Shown here: piece after piece, positions 16,784 to 25,407 of the stretch
Position numbering within the stretch: position 1 is the stretch's first letter
Layout of the letters: the number at the start of each line of letters is the position of its first letter
Source of the DNA: an uncultured Ignavibacteria bacterium
GTDB lineage: Bacteria; Bacteroidota; Ignavibacteria; Tepidaquicellales; OLB5
NCBI GenBank assembly: GCA_937873695.1
Contig: CALMYL010000013.1
Span: forward strand, 62,001 to 126,000
Direction: 5' to 3'
DNA length: 64,000 nucleotides
Translations under genes and position numbers: made by a program
Notes under the pieces: generated by a model
Databases searched by the model: none
Told to the model about the DNA's origin: nothing
Seen by the model: the letters and a program-made list of their open reading frames with translations, nothing else

Positions 16784-17983
16784 ATGGCTAAAGAGCAGAA
16801 TACTGAGCGGGATGTTAAGAGTGAATTCATGGAAACACTCCGAAGTTCACTGAAAGAAAATACATTTGTAAAATTCACACTTGGCAAATACCGCGGAGGT
16901 GAAGACGGGCTTGAAAATATTTACGTAAATCCCGTGAAAATTAAAGACGAAGTGAAATTCGCACTGCGTTACAAATACAAGACGCGTGATATATATAAAA
17001 ATCATACATCTGATGAAGCGGTGAATATCATCAGCGATGAAATGGGAAAGAACTTTCTGTATGGGGGACTCTTTACTACAACAAATGATTTTGTACTGGA
17101 ATACAACAAGAAACGCGTTCCAAGAACATATACACGTAAAGCATCTTTCAGCAGGGTGGAAATTAAGGAGCATAACCGCATTAAGACCCGTTACATTGAT
17201 TCCAAAGATAAATACCTTAACCTGCTTGGTATTACAAATCTGAAAGGCGAAGTAAAAGGCGATAAATATGATAAATTTCGCCAGGTGGATAAATTCATTG
17301 AAATTTTAAATAGTCTCATTGAAACAAGCAGCCTTGCGGATAAAAACGAAATAGATGTAATCGATTTTGGCAGCGGGAAATCATACTTAACTTTCGCAGT
17401 GTATAACTACCTGAACTATAAGCTTGACCTGAAAACAAGGGTTACGGGTATCGAGCAGCGGGAAGATCTTGCTTTGCTTTCCAATGATATATCAACAGCA
17501 GTTGATTTTAATGACCTGAAATTCATAAACAGCACAATTAATGACAACTCATTAAAGAAAGCTGATATAGTTATTGCGCTGCATGCTTGTGATACTGCTA
17601 CCGATGACGCAATTGCCAAAGCAATTGCGATAAAATCGGAAATAGTTATACTTGCCCCGTGCTGCCAGAAGTATGTTCGCAAACATCTGCATATCCCTGA
17701 AGTATTAAAAGGCGTATTCAAACACGGCATACTTGAAGAACACTTAGCTTCATTCATTACTGATGGCCTCAGGGCACTGGTGCTGGAATCATACGGGTAT
17801 AAAACCAAGGTGTTTGAATTCATTTCAGGTGACCATACCAGCAAGAACATAATGATAACAGCTGTAATGGATGAGTTCACCGAAGATAACTACTTAAGGA
17901 AAGTTGTTGAAATTGAAAAGATGAAAGCTCAATTTGGACTTTCTGATTTTTACTTAGATAAATTGTTAACAAAAACAAAATAA
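16784..17983 (+). CDS. Methyltransf_32-type SAM-dependent methyltransferase
   Basis: A 399-residue protein. The C-terminal half (about 170-330) has a methyltransferase core: VIDFGSGKSYLTFAVYNYL (motif I), VTGIEQREDL, VIALHACDTATDDAIAKA and ILAPCCQKYVRK. The ALHACDxATD and APCCQK motifs are characteristic of the Methyltransf_32 group (eukaryotic METTL25/GSTCD-like relatives), which is suspected to act on RNA. The N-terminal 150 residues are lysine/arginine rich (YKYKTRDIYKNHT, KKRVPRTYTRKASFS), which would suit nucleic acid binding. It ends 5 nt before pgi. Confidence 0.8.
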   Translation: MAKEQNTERDVKSEFMETLRSSLKENTFVKFTLGKYRGGEDGLENIYVNPVKIKDEVKFALRYKYKTRDIYKNHTSDEAVNIISDEMGKNFLYGGLFTTTNDFVLEYNKKRVPRTYTRKASFSRVEIKEHNRIKTRYIDSKDKYLNLLGITNLKGEVKGDKYDKFRQVDKFIEILNSLIETSSLADKNEIDVIDFGSGKSYLTFAVYNYLNYKLDLKTRVTGIEQREDLALLSNDISTAVDFNDLKFINSTINDNSLKKADIVIALHACDTATDDAIAKAIAIKSEIVILAPCCQKYVRKHLHIPEVLKGVFKHGILEEHLASFITDGLRALVLESYGYKTKVFEFISGDHTSKNIMITAVMDEFTEDNYLRKVVEIEKMKAQFGLSDFYLDKLLTKTK

Positions 17984-17988
17984 TTTTT

Positions 17989-19341
17989 ATGCTAAAACTG
18001 GATATTTCTCATATATACGAAACTGTTTCACAGGATGAAATATACTCATACCAAAAGGCTGTAACCGGAGCAAATGAAATGCTTTATAACAAAACCGGCA
18101 AAGGAAGCGATTACCTTGGCTGGCTTGAACTTCCTTCAAATGTTTCCAAAGATGAAATAACACAAATAAAAGACTGTGCTTCATCACTTGCAGGGAAGTC
18201 TGAAATAATTGTGGTTATCGGTATCGGCGGCTCATATTTAGGAGCAAGGGCAGTAATAGACGCTTTATCGAATAATTTTAATTCTTTGCTCAGTAAAAAT
18301 GAGCGAAAGGCTCCCTTGATACTTTTTGCCGGTGAAAACATAAGTGAAGATTACCACGCTGAGCTGCTTGGCGTTCTAAATGACCGTGATTATTCTATTA
18401 TAGTGATTTCAAAATCAGGCACCACAACGGAGCCTGCAATTGCATTTAGATTACTTAAAAATCACATAGAAAAAAAATACGGAAAAACGGAAGCAAAGAC
18501 CCGTATAGCCGCCGTTACCGATAAAGCCAAAGGCGCTTTGAAAAAGCTGGCAGATGCAGAAGGCTATCAGACATTTGTAATACCCGATGATGTTGGCGGC
18601 AGGTTTTCTGTGCTGACTCCTGTGGGATTACTGCCTATAGCCGCCGCAGGATTTGATATTGATGCTCTGCTTAACGGAGCTAAAGCCATGCAGCAGCTTA
18701 CACGTGATAAAAAGAGTATGGATGAGAATCCCGCTGACCTGTATGCCGCCGTGCGGAACGCGCTTTATAATAAAGGGAAATCCATTGAAATACTTGCCGG
18801 TTACACGCCAAACCTGAATTATGTTGTTGAGTGGTGGAAACAGCTTTATGGTGAATCAGAAGGCAAAGAAGGCAAAGGGATTTTCCCTGCGGGTGTAAAC
18901 TTCACCGCTGACCTGCACTCAATGGGTCAGTGGATGCAGGAAGGAACACGAAGTATATTTGAAACTGTGATAAGTATTCAGAATTCCACACATAACTTAA
19001 CCGTGCCAAGCGATAAAGGTAACCTTGATGAAATGAATTACATTTCGGGTAAACGCTTAAGTGAAGTGAATAAAATGGCTGAGCTTGGCACCATGCTTGC
19101 GCATGTAGAAGGCGGTGTGCCCAATATTGCAATTTCTCTCAACAAAATTGATGAAGAAAACCTTGGTGAGCTGATTTATTTCTTCGAAAAAGCGTGTGCC
19201 GTAAGCGGTTATGTGCTTGGTGTGAACCCGTTTGATCAGCCCGGAGTTGAAGCGTATAAAAAAAATATGTTCGCACTGCTTGGTAAGCCCGGCTTTGAAG
19301 ATATGAAACGTGTGCTTGAAAGTAAATTAAAACAATCATAG
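17989..19341 (+). CDS. pgi: Glucose-6-phosphate isomerase
   Basis: A 450-residue Pgi of the shorter Gram-positive/Thermotoga size. It interconverts glucose 6-phosphate and fructose 6-phosphate in the cytoplasm. Motifs visible are VIGIGGSYLGARA, the phosphate-binding VISKSGTTTEPA, the PGI signature DDVGGRFSVLTPVGLLPIA, the catalytic Glu region YGESEGKEGKG and NPFDQPGVEAYK. It lies inside a co-directional run between a methyltransferase (5 nt upstream) and a membrane protein (7 nt downstream), not with other glycolytic genes. Confidence 0.96.
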   Translation: MLKLDISHIYETVSQDEIYSYQKAVTGANEMLYNKTGKGSDYLGWLELPSNVSKDEITQIKDCASSLAGKSEIIVVIGIGGSYLGARAVIDALSNNFNSLLSKNERKAPLILFAGENISEDYHAELLGVLNDRDYSIIVISKSGTTTEPAIAFRLLKNHIEKKYGKTEAKTRIAAVTDKAKGALKKLADAEGYQTFVIPDDVGGRFSVLTPVGLLPIAAAGFDIDALLNGAKAMQQLTRDKKSMDENPADLYAAVRNALYNKGKSIEILAGYTPNLNYVVEWWKQLYGESEGKEGKGIFPAGVNFTADLHSMGQWMQEGTRSIFETVISIQNSTHNLTVPSDKGNLDEMNYISGKRLSEVNKMAELGTMLAHVEGGVPNIAISLNKIDEENLGELIYFFEKACAVSGYVLGVNPFDQPGVEAYKKNMFALLGKPGFEDMKRVLESKLKQS

Positions 19342-19348
19342 CGGGTTT

Positions 19349-20095
19349 ATGGTTTTCGGATCCCGAAATGAGCGCGGTTTAACCAAATGGCGGATGCCGT
19401 CTGCTTCGCAGACAATAATTATAATATTAATATTCGCACTGCCGCCGCTTGCTGCAGCATTTTTGTTTGAACATATCCCGCAATTCCTAAAAATACCCCT
19501 AGCAGTACTTTGGTTCCTGGCAGCATTTATTGTTTACCTGTATATTCTCTCCCATGGCAGGGGGAAAGAAAAAAGTACAATTACATCACCCGGCTCACTA
19601 TCCGGTGAATTTACAATCGATAATAACTGGATATCATTTCTTGCATTCTACCCGCTGGTAGCATCTGTTGGCGCAGTAATTAACGGGTTTTATATTATTG
19701 CTGTTATACTTGTGCTAACCGGATTTATGATAATCACTGTCGGCAGGTATTTCAGGAAGAAGATAAGATTTGATGATATGGGAAATCTATATGTAATATC
19801 CGGCGGTGAGGAACGGTTCATAGATTTTAATACTGTAAAAAGTGTTGAAGGCAGGCTTAACCCGCTTAGCGCAGAAAACATATATAAACCTATAATTATC
19901 ATAAACTTTGATGATATGCAGACAGAATCCAAAAAGATCAGGCTCAAGTTTTCTGTGCTTCGTTCAGTTAAGTACGGAACCTACTCACCCTCTCAGCTGA
20001 TTCTATCATATATAAAAGAAAAATGTGTATCACACGGTTTTATTATTACTTATCTTAACCCCGAAGAAACCGATTTCAGAGCAGAGAAATTTTAA
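19349..20095 (+). CDS. Membrane protein with C-terminal soluble domain, function unknown
   Basis: A 248-residue protein with two pairs of hydrophobic helices (about 22-42, 47-69, 95-115 and 117-133). A soluble C-terminal domain of about 110 residues follows, of alternating beta strands (IRFDDMGNLYVISGGEERFIDFNTVKSVEGRLN). This is the general layout of bacterial PH-domain-like membrane proteins, but the match is weak. It begins 7 nt after pgi and is probably co-transcribed with it. Function unknown. Confidence 0.6.
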   Translation: MVFGSRNERGLTKWRMPSASQTIIIILIFALPPLAAAFLFEHIPQFLKIPLAVLWFLAAFIVYLYILSHGRGKEKSTITSPGSLSGEFTIDNNWISFLAFYPLVASVGAVINGFYIIAVILVLTGFMIITVGRYFRKKIRFDDMGNLYVISGGEERFIDFNTVKSVEGRLNPLSAENIYKPIIIINFDDMQTESKKIRLKFSVLRSVKYGTYSPSQLILSYIKEKCVSHGFIITYLNPEETDFRAEKF

Positions 20096-20125
20096 TTACA
20101 ATTAATAATCATAATTTATTACACC

Positions 20126-21040
20126 ATGAAAACAATACTGCTTTCATTCATCTTAATTTTTACATTTATGAATATTTCATATTCACAAAAGCACGATTGC
20201 TGCGAGGAAGAAACCACGGCCACAGAAAAAACCGGCAAACCTGAGTGCTGCGAAGAATCAGGCACAACAGGAAGCGATATTATAGCTCCTAATATTATGG
20301 CGACCTTTGGCAATGATGAGGGTTTTAAAAATGAACATCCCCAGCCTCTTGCGTTTACACTTACCGATGGCAAAGGAAAAATGATAACCTATAAAACCAG
20401 CGATGGCGTTGACGCATACGGCTATGAGGTTAGGGCAGATAACCCGACAAACAACTGGGTATTTTTATTTCATGAGTGGTATGGTTTAAATGATTACATA
20501 AAGCGTGAAGCGGAGGAAGTCGCTGCGACTTTGGGGAATGTTAACGTGCTGGCAATAGATCTTTATGACGGCAAAGTAGCTACGAATAATGATGAAGCTG
20601 TAAAGTATGTGCAATCTGTTACTAACGACCGCGCGCTTGTTATAATAAACGGCGCGAAAGACTATGCAGGCAGTGATGCTGTGTTTGCAGCATACGGTTG
20701 GTGTTTCGGCGGCTCATGGAGCAACCAGGCGGCAATTGAGCTTGGAAATAAATGCAAAGCGTGTGTGATATTCTACGGAATGCCTGAGCAGAATTTGGAC
20801 AGGCTTGCGAAGCTTAAAGCACCGGTGCTTGGAATTTTCGCGAAGCAGGATGCAAGGATAACTCCGGAAGTAGCAGGAAAATTTGAAAGCGACTTAAAGA
20901 GCCTCAACATTCCCGTAACAATTAATATTTATGATGCAGGGCACGGATTCGCGAATCCGAGTAACCCAAAACATGATGTTGATGCAACAAAGGATGCTAA
21001 AGAGAAAACTTATTTGTTTTTGAAAGAGAGGATGCTTTAA
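20126..21040 (+). CDS. Secreted dienelactone-hydrolase-family protein with Cys-Cys N-terminal segment
   Basis: A 304-residue alpha/beta hydrolase with signal peptide (to about residue 20). The dienelactone hydrolase triad is visible: Cys in AAYGWCFGGSWS, Asp in FAKQDARITP and His in YDAGHGFANPS, with LFHEWYGLND as the oxyanion segment. Between the signal peptide and the domain lie two short Cys-Cys-Glu clusters (HDCCEEE and PECCEES), unusual for the family and possibly metal binding. It is the last gene of the run starting at 13683. The natural substrate is unknown. Confidence 0.85.
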   Translation: MKTILLSFILIFTFMNISYSQKHDCCEEETTATEKTGKPECCEESGTTGSDIIAPNIMATFGNDEGFKNEHPQPLAFTLTDGKGKMITYKTSDGVDAYGYEVRADNPTNNWVFLFHEWYGLNDYIKREAEEVAATLGNVNVLAIDLYDGKVATNNDEAVKYVQSVTNDRALVIINGAKDYAGSDAVFAAYGWCFGGSWSNQAAIELGNKCKACVIFYGMPEQNLDRLAKLKAPVLGIFAKQDARITPEVAGKFESDLKSLNIPVTINIYDAGHGFANPSNPKHDVDATKDAKEKTYLFLKERML

Positions 21041-21170
21041 ATCCTGAACGACTGCCGAAGGCAGGAGAGAAGGATCCCATTAATAGTACATAAAATTCTA
21101 TGTTTGGATTTTCTTAAAATCCTTAACCACGAATTGCACTAATTACACGAATTTCAACCCTCTGTCCCAA

Positions 21171-21184
21171 TCCGCCTTGGCGGA
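21171..21184. repeat. Short palindrome TCCGCC-TT-GGCGGA
   Basis: A perfect 14-bp palindrome in the 195-nt gap between the convergent dienelactone hydrolase and E1 dehydrogenase genes. A weaker TGCC-GAA-GGCA hairpin lies at about 21050-21060. Both have the look of the other dispersed hairpins of this window. Neither is followed by a convincing T-run. Confidence 0.5.
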
Positions 21185-21235
21185 CCAGTTTTGGAAAGAC
21201 TAAAATTTATTTCTTTGCGTCTTAGCGGTAAAAAT

Positions 21236-23284
21236 CTAGTAATCCACCAATTCCCTTAACTGCTGCTTAAATCTTTCTTTCGGGAAGAAGTTCTGCTCAA
21301 GTTCTGTGGCAAATGGCACTGGTGTATCCAGTGACCCGCTGCGCATTACGGGCGCATCGAGGTATTCGAAGAGATTCTGACCTATCCACGAGGCGATCTC
21401 GCCGCCAATTCCGCCAAATAATGTGTCTTCATGCAGAATGATAACCTTACCGGTTTTCTTTACGCTTTCTGTGATTGTATCGTAATCCAAAGGCAGTAAA
21501 GTGCGCAGATCAACTATATCAGCGGAAATGTCCTTCATGTTCTCAAGGGCATTTAATGCCCAATAGACACCCATGCCGTAAGTTATGATAGTAACATCAT
21601 CGCCTTCGGTTTCGTATCTTGCCTTGCCAATGGGAAGAGTGTAGTAACCATCAGGCACATCTTCGCTTACGCTGCGGTATAGAGCCTTATGCTCAAAGTA
21701 CAGCACGGGATTCGGGTCATCAATCGCGCTTAAGAGCAGTCCCTTCGCATCATAAGGTGTTGCGGGGTATACTACTTTTAATCCGGGTACGTGGGTGAAC
21801 CATGCCTCATTGCTTTGCGAATGAAATGGTCCCGCGCCTACGCCGCCGCCTGTCGGCATTCTGATAACAACATCAGCGTTCTGTCCCCACCTGTAATTAA
21901 TTTTAGCAAGATTGTTTACTATCTGGTTGAACCCGCAAGTCACAAAATCCGCGAACTGCATTTCTACCATTGCTTTGTAACCTTTGATTGATAGACCAAG
22001 TGCTGTACCAACAATTGCTGATTCGCATAGCGGAGTATTCCTCACAAGCTCTTTGCCGAATTCCTTATAAAAATTCTCTGTGACCTTAAACACTCCGCCG
22101 TACTCACAAATATCCTGCCCCATCAATACAAGGTTATCATGTTTTATCATCGCTTCTTTCAGCCCGTCAGAAACCGCATCGACAAACCGCCTTTCTTTGG
22201 CTGCTTCACCCGGCACAATTATAACGGGGTCATATGGTGCGTAAACATCCTTCACTTCATAAGTTGTATCGGGTACAATCTTTGGCTGGGCAAAGGCTTT
22301 ATCAAGCCCGGCTTCAATATCACTTTTAAATCCGGCGCGTATATTTTGAATTGTTTCGTCATTTAACAGACCCAATTCCTTCAAATATGCTTCGTAATTC
22401 TTTACAGGGTCTTTTACTTCCCACTTCTCAAACAATTCTTTGGGCACATATTTAACCCCGGAGGCTTCTTCATGACCGCGCATGCGGAAGGTCATGCACT
22501 CAATCAGTACCGGACGCGGTTTTTTCTTCATGCTATTGCGGAGCGTTAATATCCTGTCATATACTTCAAGCAGATTATTTCCATCTATCTGGTATGATTC
22601 CATTCCATACCCTATGGCTTTATCAACCAATGCTTTGCATTTGTACTGCTCGGTTACAGGTGTTGAAAGTCCATACGCATTATTTTCAATTATAAACAGC
22701 ACGGGCAGGTCCCACACAGCGGCAACGTTTAATGATTCATGGAAGTCACCTTCGCTTGTACCGCCATCACCTGAAAAAACGGCGGTTGTTTTTATTTGAT
22801 GCTTTTTATCTTTCAGTTTCCGCATTAGCTCAGCAAGGGCTATTCCATCGGCAATGCCAAGCTGCGGACCTAAATGACTAATCATCCCTACAATATGGTA
22901 ATCATTAGTACCAAAATGGAATGAGCGCTCACGTCCTTTTGAAAATCCGTTGTAGCTTCCCTGCAGCTGCATGAAAAGTTTATCCAGCGGAATTCCGCGT
23001 GAAGTAAATACTCCAAGGTTACGATGCATTGGCAAAATATATTCATCAGGCTGCATAGCCATTGTTAAACCTACCGATATCGCCTCCTGGCCGATACCGG
23101 AGAACCATTTGCTTATCTTGCCAAGCCTTAGGTTTAGCAGCATTTTTTCTTCTATCATTCGCGGCAATAGAATTGCCTTATAAAGCTCAAGCAAAGTTTC
23201 ATCAGTATATTTTTTGCGGTTGTATTCCATCGCTGTGTTAAAATTATCCCCTTGGTTCAGATTCAGATTGTTTTCTTTATGCAT
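21236..23284 (-). CDS. Fused alpha-beta E1 component of a 2-oxoacid dehydrogenase complex
   Basis: A 682-residue thiamine-diphosphate enzyme. Residues about 1-330 are E1 alpha (MRGHEEASG, the ThDP motif starting GDGGTSEGDFHESLNVAA and ending near ENNAYG). Residues about 345-682 are E1 beta (GQDICEYGGVFKVTENF, MQFADF, RMPTGGGVGAGPFHSQS and DLRTLLPLDYDTI). The single-chain fusion is common in Bacteroidota. The complex decarboxylates pyruvate or branched-chain 2-oxoacids; the substrate cannot be decided here because no E2 or E3 gene is nearby. Confidence 0.92.
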   Translation of the reverse strand: MHKENNLNLNQGDNFNTAMEYNRKKYTDETLLELYKAILLPRMIEEKMLLNLRLGKISKWFSGIGQEAISVGLTMAMQPDEYILPMHRNLGVFTSRGIPLDKLFMQLQGSYNGFSKGRERSFHFGTNDYHIVGMISHLGPQLGIADGIALAELMRKLKDKKHQIKTTAVFSGDGGTSEGDFHESLNVAAVWDLPVLFIIENNAYGLSTPVTEQYKCKALVDKAIGYGMESYQIDGNNLLEVYDRILTLRNSMKKKPRPVLIECMTFRMRGHEEASGVKYVPKELFEKWEVKDPVKNYEAYLKELGLLNDETIQNIRAGFKSDIEAGLDKAFAQPKIVPDTTYEVKDVYAPYDPVIIVPGEAAKERRFVDAVSDGLKEAMIKHDNLVLMGQDICEYGGVFKVTENFYKEFGKELVRNTPLCESAIVGTALGLSIKGYKAMVEMQFADFVTCGFNQIVNNLAKINYRWGQNADVVIRMPTGGGVGAGPFHSQSNEAWFTHVPGLKVVYPATPYDAKGLLLSAIDDPNPVLYFEHKALYRSVSEDVPDGYYTLPIGKARYETEGDDVTIITYGMGVYWALNALENMKDISADIVDLRTLLPLDYDTITESVKKTGKVIILHEDTLFGGIGGEIASWIGQNLFEYLDAPVMRSGSLDTPVPFATELEQNFFPKERFKQQLRELVDY

Positions 23285-23321
23285 GTAAAAAATTAAACCG
23301 GTATTATCAGATCAGAATTAT

Positions 23322-23354
23322 AAAAAAAGGGAAGACATTTAACGGCTTCCCTTT
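23322..23354 (-). terminator. Intrinsic terminator of the ferritin gene
   Basis: Reading the minus strand, AGGGAAG (23352-23346) pairs with CTTCCCT (23334-23328) around an 11-nt loop and runs into seven T residues. It is placed 26 nt after the ferritin stop codon and 38 nt before the E1 start, so ferritin is likely a single-gene transcript. Confidence 0.75.
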
Positions 23355-23379
23355 ATGGAATTTTTAGACTAGTATAAAA

Positions 23380-23886
23380 CTAAGCAACAGGAGGTGTAAA
23401 TGATCTTGAAGCATATTCCTGGTCTAATATAAGCAGACCCTCGCCTTTACCGCCGATAAGCTCCATCTTACCAAGCGCTTTGCTTGCCAGCGCTTCTTCT
23501 TCAACCTGCTCATCTACATACCATTTCAAAAAGCTGTTCACAGCGTGATCATTTTCTTTAATCGCATCGTCCATCAGGTCGTTAATTGACTTTGTAACTT
23601 TCTTTTCATGCCCAAGAGCTTTTTCAAACACTTCTATGGGCGATTTAAATGTAACATCCGGTTTGGCTATCTGCTGAAGCTCGACCTTGCCGCCTTTATC
23701 TAGTACAAAATGGAAAATTTTCATCGCATGGAAGTGTTCTTCCTGTGCCTGCACGTGGAAATAATTCGCAATACCGTCAAGATTCATTGCGTGAAAATAA
23801 GCCGCCATTGATAGATATTCATACTCCGCAAAGAACTCATTGTTCATCTGCTTGTTCAGTTCTGTCTGAAGCTTTCCTGATAACAT
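23380..23886 (-). CDS. ftnA: Ferritin (non-haem, bacterial FtnA type)
   Basis: A 168-residue ferritin, a 24-mer iron-storage protein that oxidises Fe(II) at a di-iron centre. The family's ferroxidase ligands are at their usual positions: E17, E50 and H53 (QAQEEHFHAMK), with further acidic residues in the third and fourth helices (E94, EQVEEE). A purine-rich GGGAG precedes the ATG. There is no haem-binding Met of bacterioferritin type. It is a single gene with its own terminator. Confidence 0.93.
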   Translation of the reverse strand: MLSGKLQTELNKQMNNEFFAEYEYLSMAAYFHAMNLDGIANYFHVQAQEEHFHAMKIFHFVLDKGGKVELQQIAKPDVTFKSPIEVFEKALGHEKKVTKSINDLMDDAIKENDHAVNSFLKWYVDEQVEEEALASKALGKMELIGGKGEGLLILDQEYASRSFTPPVA

Positions 23887-24063
23887 AAGCTGCTCCCTTA
23901 ATTAATTGATTTTACGAAATTACTAATAATAAAAATCAGTTTAAATGATAAAATGTTTCAATTTTGAACGTATAATATTGATTATCAATGGTTTGTAAAA
24001 ATATATTTATTGAGCGATATACCCTTTAACCTATCTACTATTTAACTGATTCACCGTTTGCAG

Positions 24064-24101
24064 GGTAAACTATAAACTATCAATTCTCAACTGTCAATTA
24101 T
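24064..24101. repeat. Degenerate AACTATCAA/AACTGTCAA repeat, copy 1
   Basis: Short units of the type TAAACTATCAA and TCAACTGTCAA are strung together and overlap the stop codon of the Hsp15-like gene. A related string lies at 24531-24560, on the other side of that gene. Imperfect low-complexity strings of this kind are common between genes in Bacteroidota-like genomes. Confidence 0.5.
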
Positions 24102-24469
24102 CAGCTCTTCATCTTATCTATCAACCTTCTATCCTTCTTCGTGGGTCTGCCAACACCTTTAAATTTGCTTTGGTATGATACAAACTTTTCGGTTTGGAGC
24201 TTATCGAGCTCTTCCTGCGGCGTGATATCCAACGCATAGTTTTTTACAAGTGGAGCTCCCACGCGTTTTTCAAGCAGTTCTATTACCTTGAAAGCCCGCT
24301 TAACATAACCCTGCTGAACAGTGATCACATCACCCGGCTTAATATGACGCGATGGCTTAACACTTGTGCCCTCAATTTTCACTTTGCCGCCTTCGCAGGC
24401 ATCGGTTGCAATGCTGCGGGATTTGAACACCCGGATGCACCATAAATATTTATCAATACGTACGTTCAA
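24101..24469 (-). CDS. hslR: S4-domain RNA-binding protein, Hsp15 (HslR)-like
   Basis: A 122-residue protein whose first 65 residues form an S4 RNA-binding domain: VRIDKYLWCIRVFKSRSIATDACEGGKVKIEGTSVKPSRHIKPGDVI. The tail is basic (SKFKGVGRPTKKDRRLIDKMKS), as in Hsp15, which recognises stalled 50S subunits carrying peptidyl-tRNA. The start is TTG at 24469; no ATG is available and the domain begins at once. The gene is bracketed by low-complexity repeats, and its stop codon falls within one of them. Confidence 0.85.
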   Translation of the reverse strand: MNVRIDKYLWCIRVFKSRSIATDACEGGKVKIEGTSVKPSRHIKPGDVITVQQGYVKRAFKVIELLEKRVGAPLVKNYALDITPQEELDKLQTEKFVSYQSKFKGVGRPTKKDRRLIDKMKS

Positions 24470-24560
24470 ATATCAAATAGTAAATACCAAACAACAAATA
24501 TTAAATAACAAATAACAGATTTGATTTAACTGTAAACTATCAACTGTCAACTATAAACTG
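24467..24560. repeat. Low-complexity AAATA/AACTATCAAC repeat, copy 2
   Basis: A run of CAAATA, AAATACC, CAAACAACAAATA units (24467-24520) is followed by TAAACTATCAACTGTCAAC (about 24532-24550). The second part overlaps the stop codon of the 78-residue gene 24551-24787. It mirrors the string at 24064-24101. Confidence 0.5.
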
Positions 24561-24787
24561 AAAAGTTTTCCTAATTCAGTGCGCATTTCATCAAATCGTT
24601 TAAGTGCGGATTCAATAAACTCCTCATTTATCATTTCCTTCAATTTGTCTTCACTTAACAAATCAAACTGGTTTAGCTTAAATGTCTGCTCCAGCCCGTC
24701 CTGCTCAAGTTTTACCAGGTATTTCTGATTCCACAAAAATACCGATATACGGCACTTTGGATGATGTATTTCAGCTATAGTCCTCAT
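24551..24787 (-). CDS. Small conserved protein of unknown function
   Basis: A 78-residue soluble protein, MRTIAEIHHPKCRISVFLWN at the start and a helical acidic/basic C-terminal half (LLSEDKLKEMINEEFIESALKRFDEM). The pattern of two beta strands, 'KYLVKLEQDGLEQTFKL', then two helices looks like a genuine small domain. No family name is known to me. The last codons and stop lie within a low-complexity repeat. Confidence 0.6.
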   Translation of the reverse strand: MRTIAEIHHPKCRISVFLWNQKYLVKLEQDGLEQTFKLNQFDLLSEDKLKEMINEEFIESALKRFDEMRTELGKLFSL

Positions 24788-24859
24788 TTAGTAACAATTT
24801 AACATTTAATGTGATTTTAATAAATAGCAATTTTAATAAAATATATTTAAATTTATAAT

Positions 24860-25027
24860 ATGGTAACAGTAATCAAAAAAACAGATACAAAAAGACAGAT
24901 CAAACGTAAGGTCAAACCTAATGGATATTCCAGTCAAAAGAAGCTTTTTGATGCTAAGAAGTATAATGGAATATTGAATCTTAAGGAAGATCCGCTCGAA
25001 ATACAAAAGAAAATGAGAGAAGAGTGA
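24860..25027 (+). CDS. Putative antitoxin of a VapBC-type pair
   Basis: A 55-residue basic protein, beginning MVTVIKKTDTKRQIKRKVKP and ending LKEDPLEIQKKMREE. It starts with ATG 24860 and stops 8 nt before the toxin start. The FDAKKYNGILNLKEDPLEIQKKMR segment resembles the C-terminal toxin-binding arm of small antitoxins paired with PIN toxins in Bacteroidota. The N-terminal part is too short for a confident DNA-binding call. The assignment rests on position, size and that tail. Confidence 0.65.
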   Translation: MVTVIKKTDTKRQIKRKVKPNGYSSQKKLFDAKKYNGILNLKEDPLEIQKKMREE

Positions 25028-25035
25028 GGAGCTAA

Positions 25036-25392
25036 TTGGTTGTTGATACTAATATTCTCCTCTATCTGCTTAAAAAAGATGACAAAATCGAATCCCTTCT
25101 GAACAGAACTCAGGTTTACATATCATATATCACGGAAATAGAACTTTTGAGCTATCATAACATCTCAAGCGCTGAGTTGAAGAAAATTGAAGCAATGATA
25201 GATAATTGTACTGTCATTGAAATGAATCATGATATCAAGCAGCATGTTATTAATTTAAGAAAGAAATATCGGATTAAGGTAAATGATGCAATTGTAGCTG
25301 CAACTTCACTTTATATGGGGATGCCTCTACTAACAGCTGATTCAGGATTTATTAAAATTAAAGAGTTAGATTTAAAATTCTACGAAAAATAA
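25036..25392 (+). CDS. PIN-domain toxin, VapC-type
   Basis: A 118-residue PIN-domain RNase. The acidic catalytic residues are in place: D4 (VVDTNILLY), E36 (SYITEIELL), D84 (VNDAIVAATSLYMG) and D102 (LTADSGF). The start is TTG at 25036 with AGGA five bases upstream; it follows the antitoxin gene by 8 nt, the usual coupled arrangement. VapC toxins cleave initiator tRNA or rRNA loops when freed from the antitoxin. The target here is unknown. Confidence 0.85.
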   Translation: MVVDTNILLYLLKKDDKIESLLNRTQVYISYITEIELLSYHNISSAELKKIEAMIDNCTVIEMNHDIKQHVINLRKKYRIKVNDAIVAATSLYMGMPLLTADSGFIKIKELDLKFYEK

Positions 25393-25407
25393 TGTAAGTT
25401 AATTCGG

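Noticed and set aside
17416-17880. 154-residue minus-strand frame inside the Methyltransf_32 gene
   Set aside because: Shadow of a well-supported enzyme core (SAM motif and APCCQK are on the plus strand).
21236-23284. Fused E1 alpha-beta considered a novel fusion
   Set aside because: This single-chain arrangement is common in Bacteroidota and related groups, so it is noted as a feature only.
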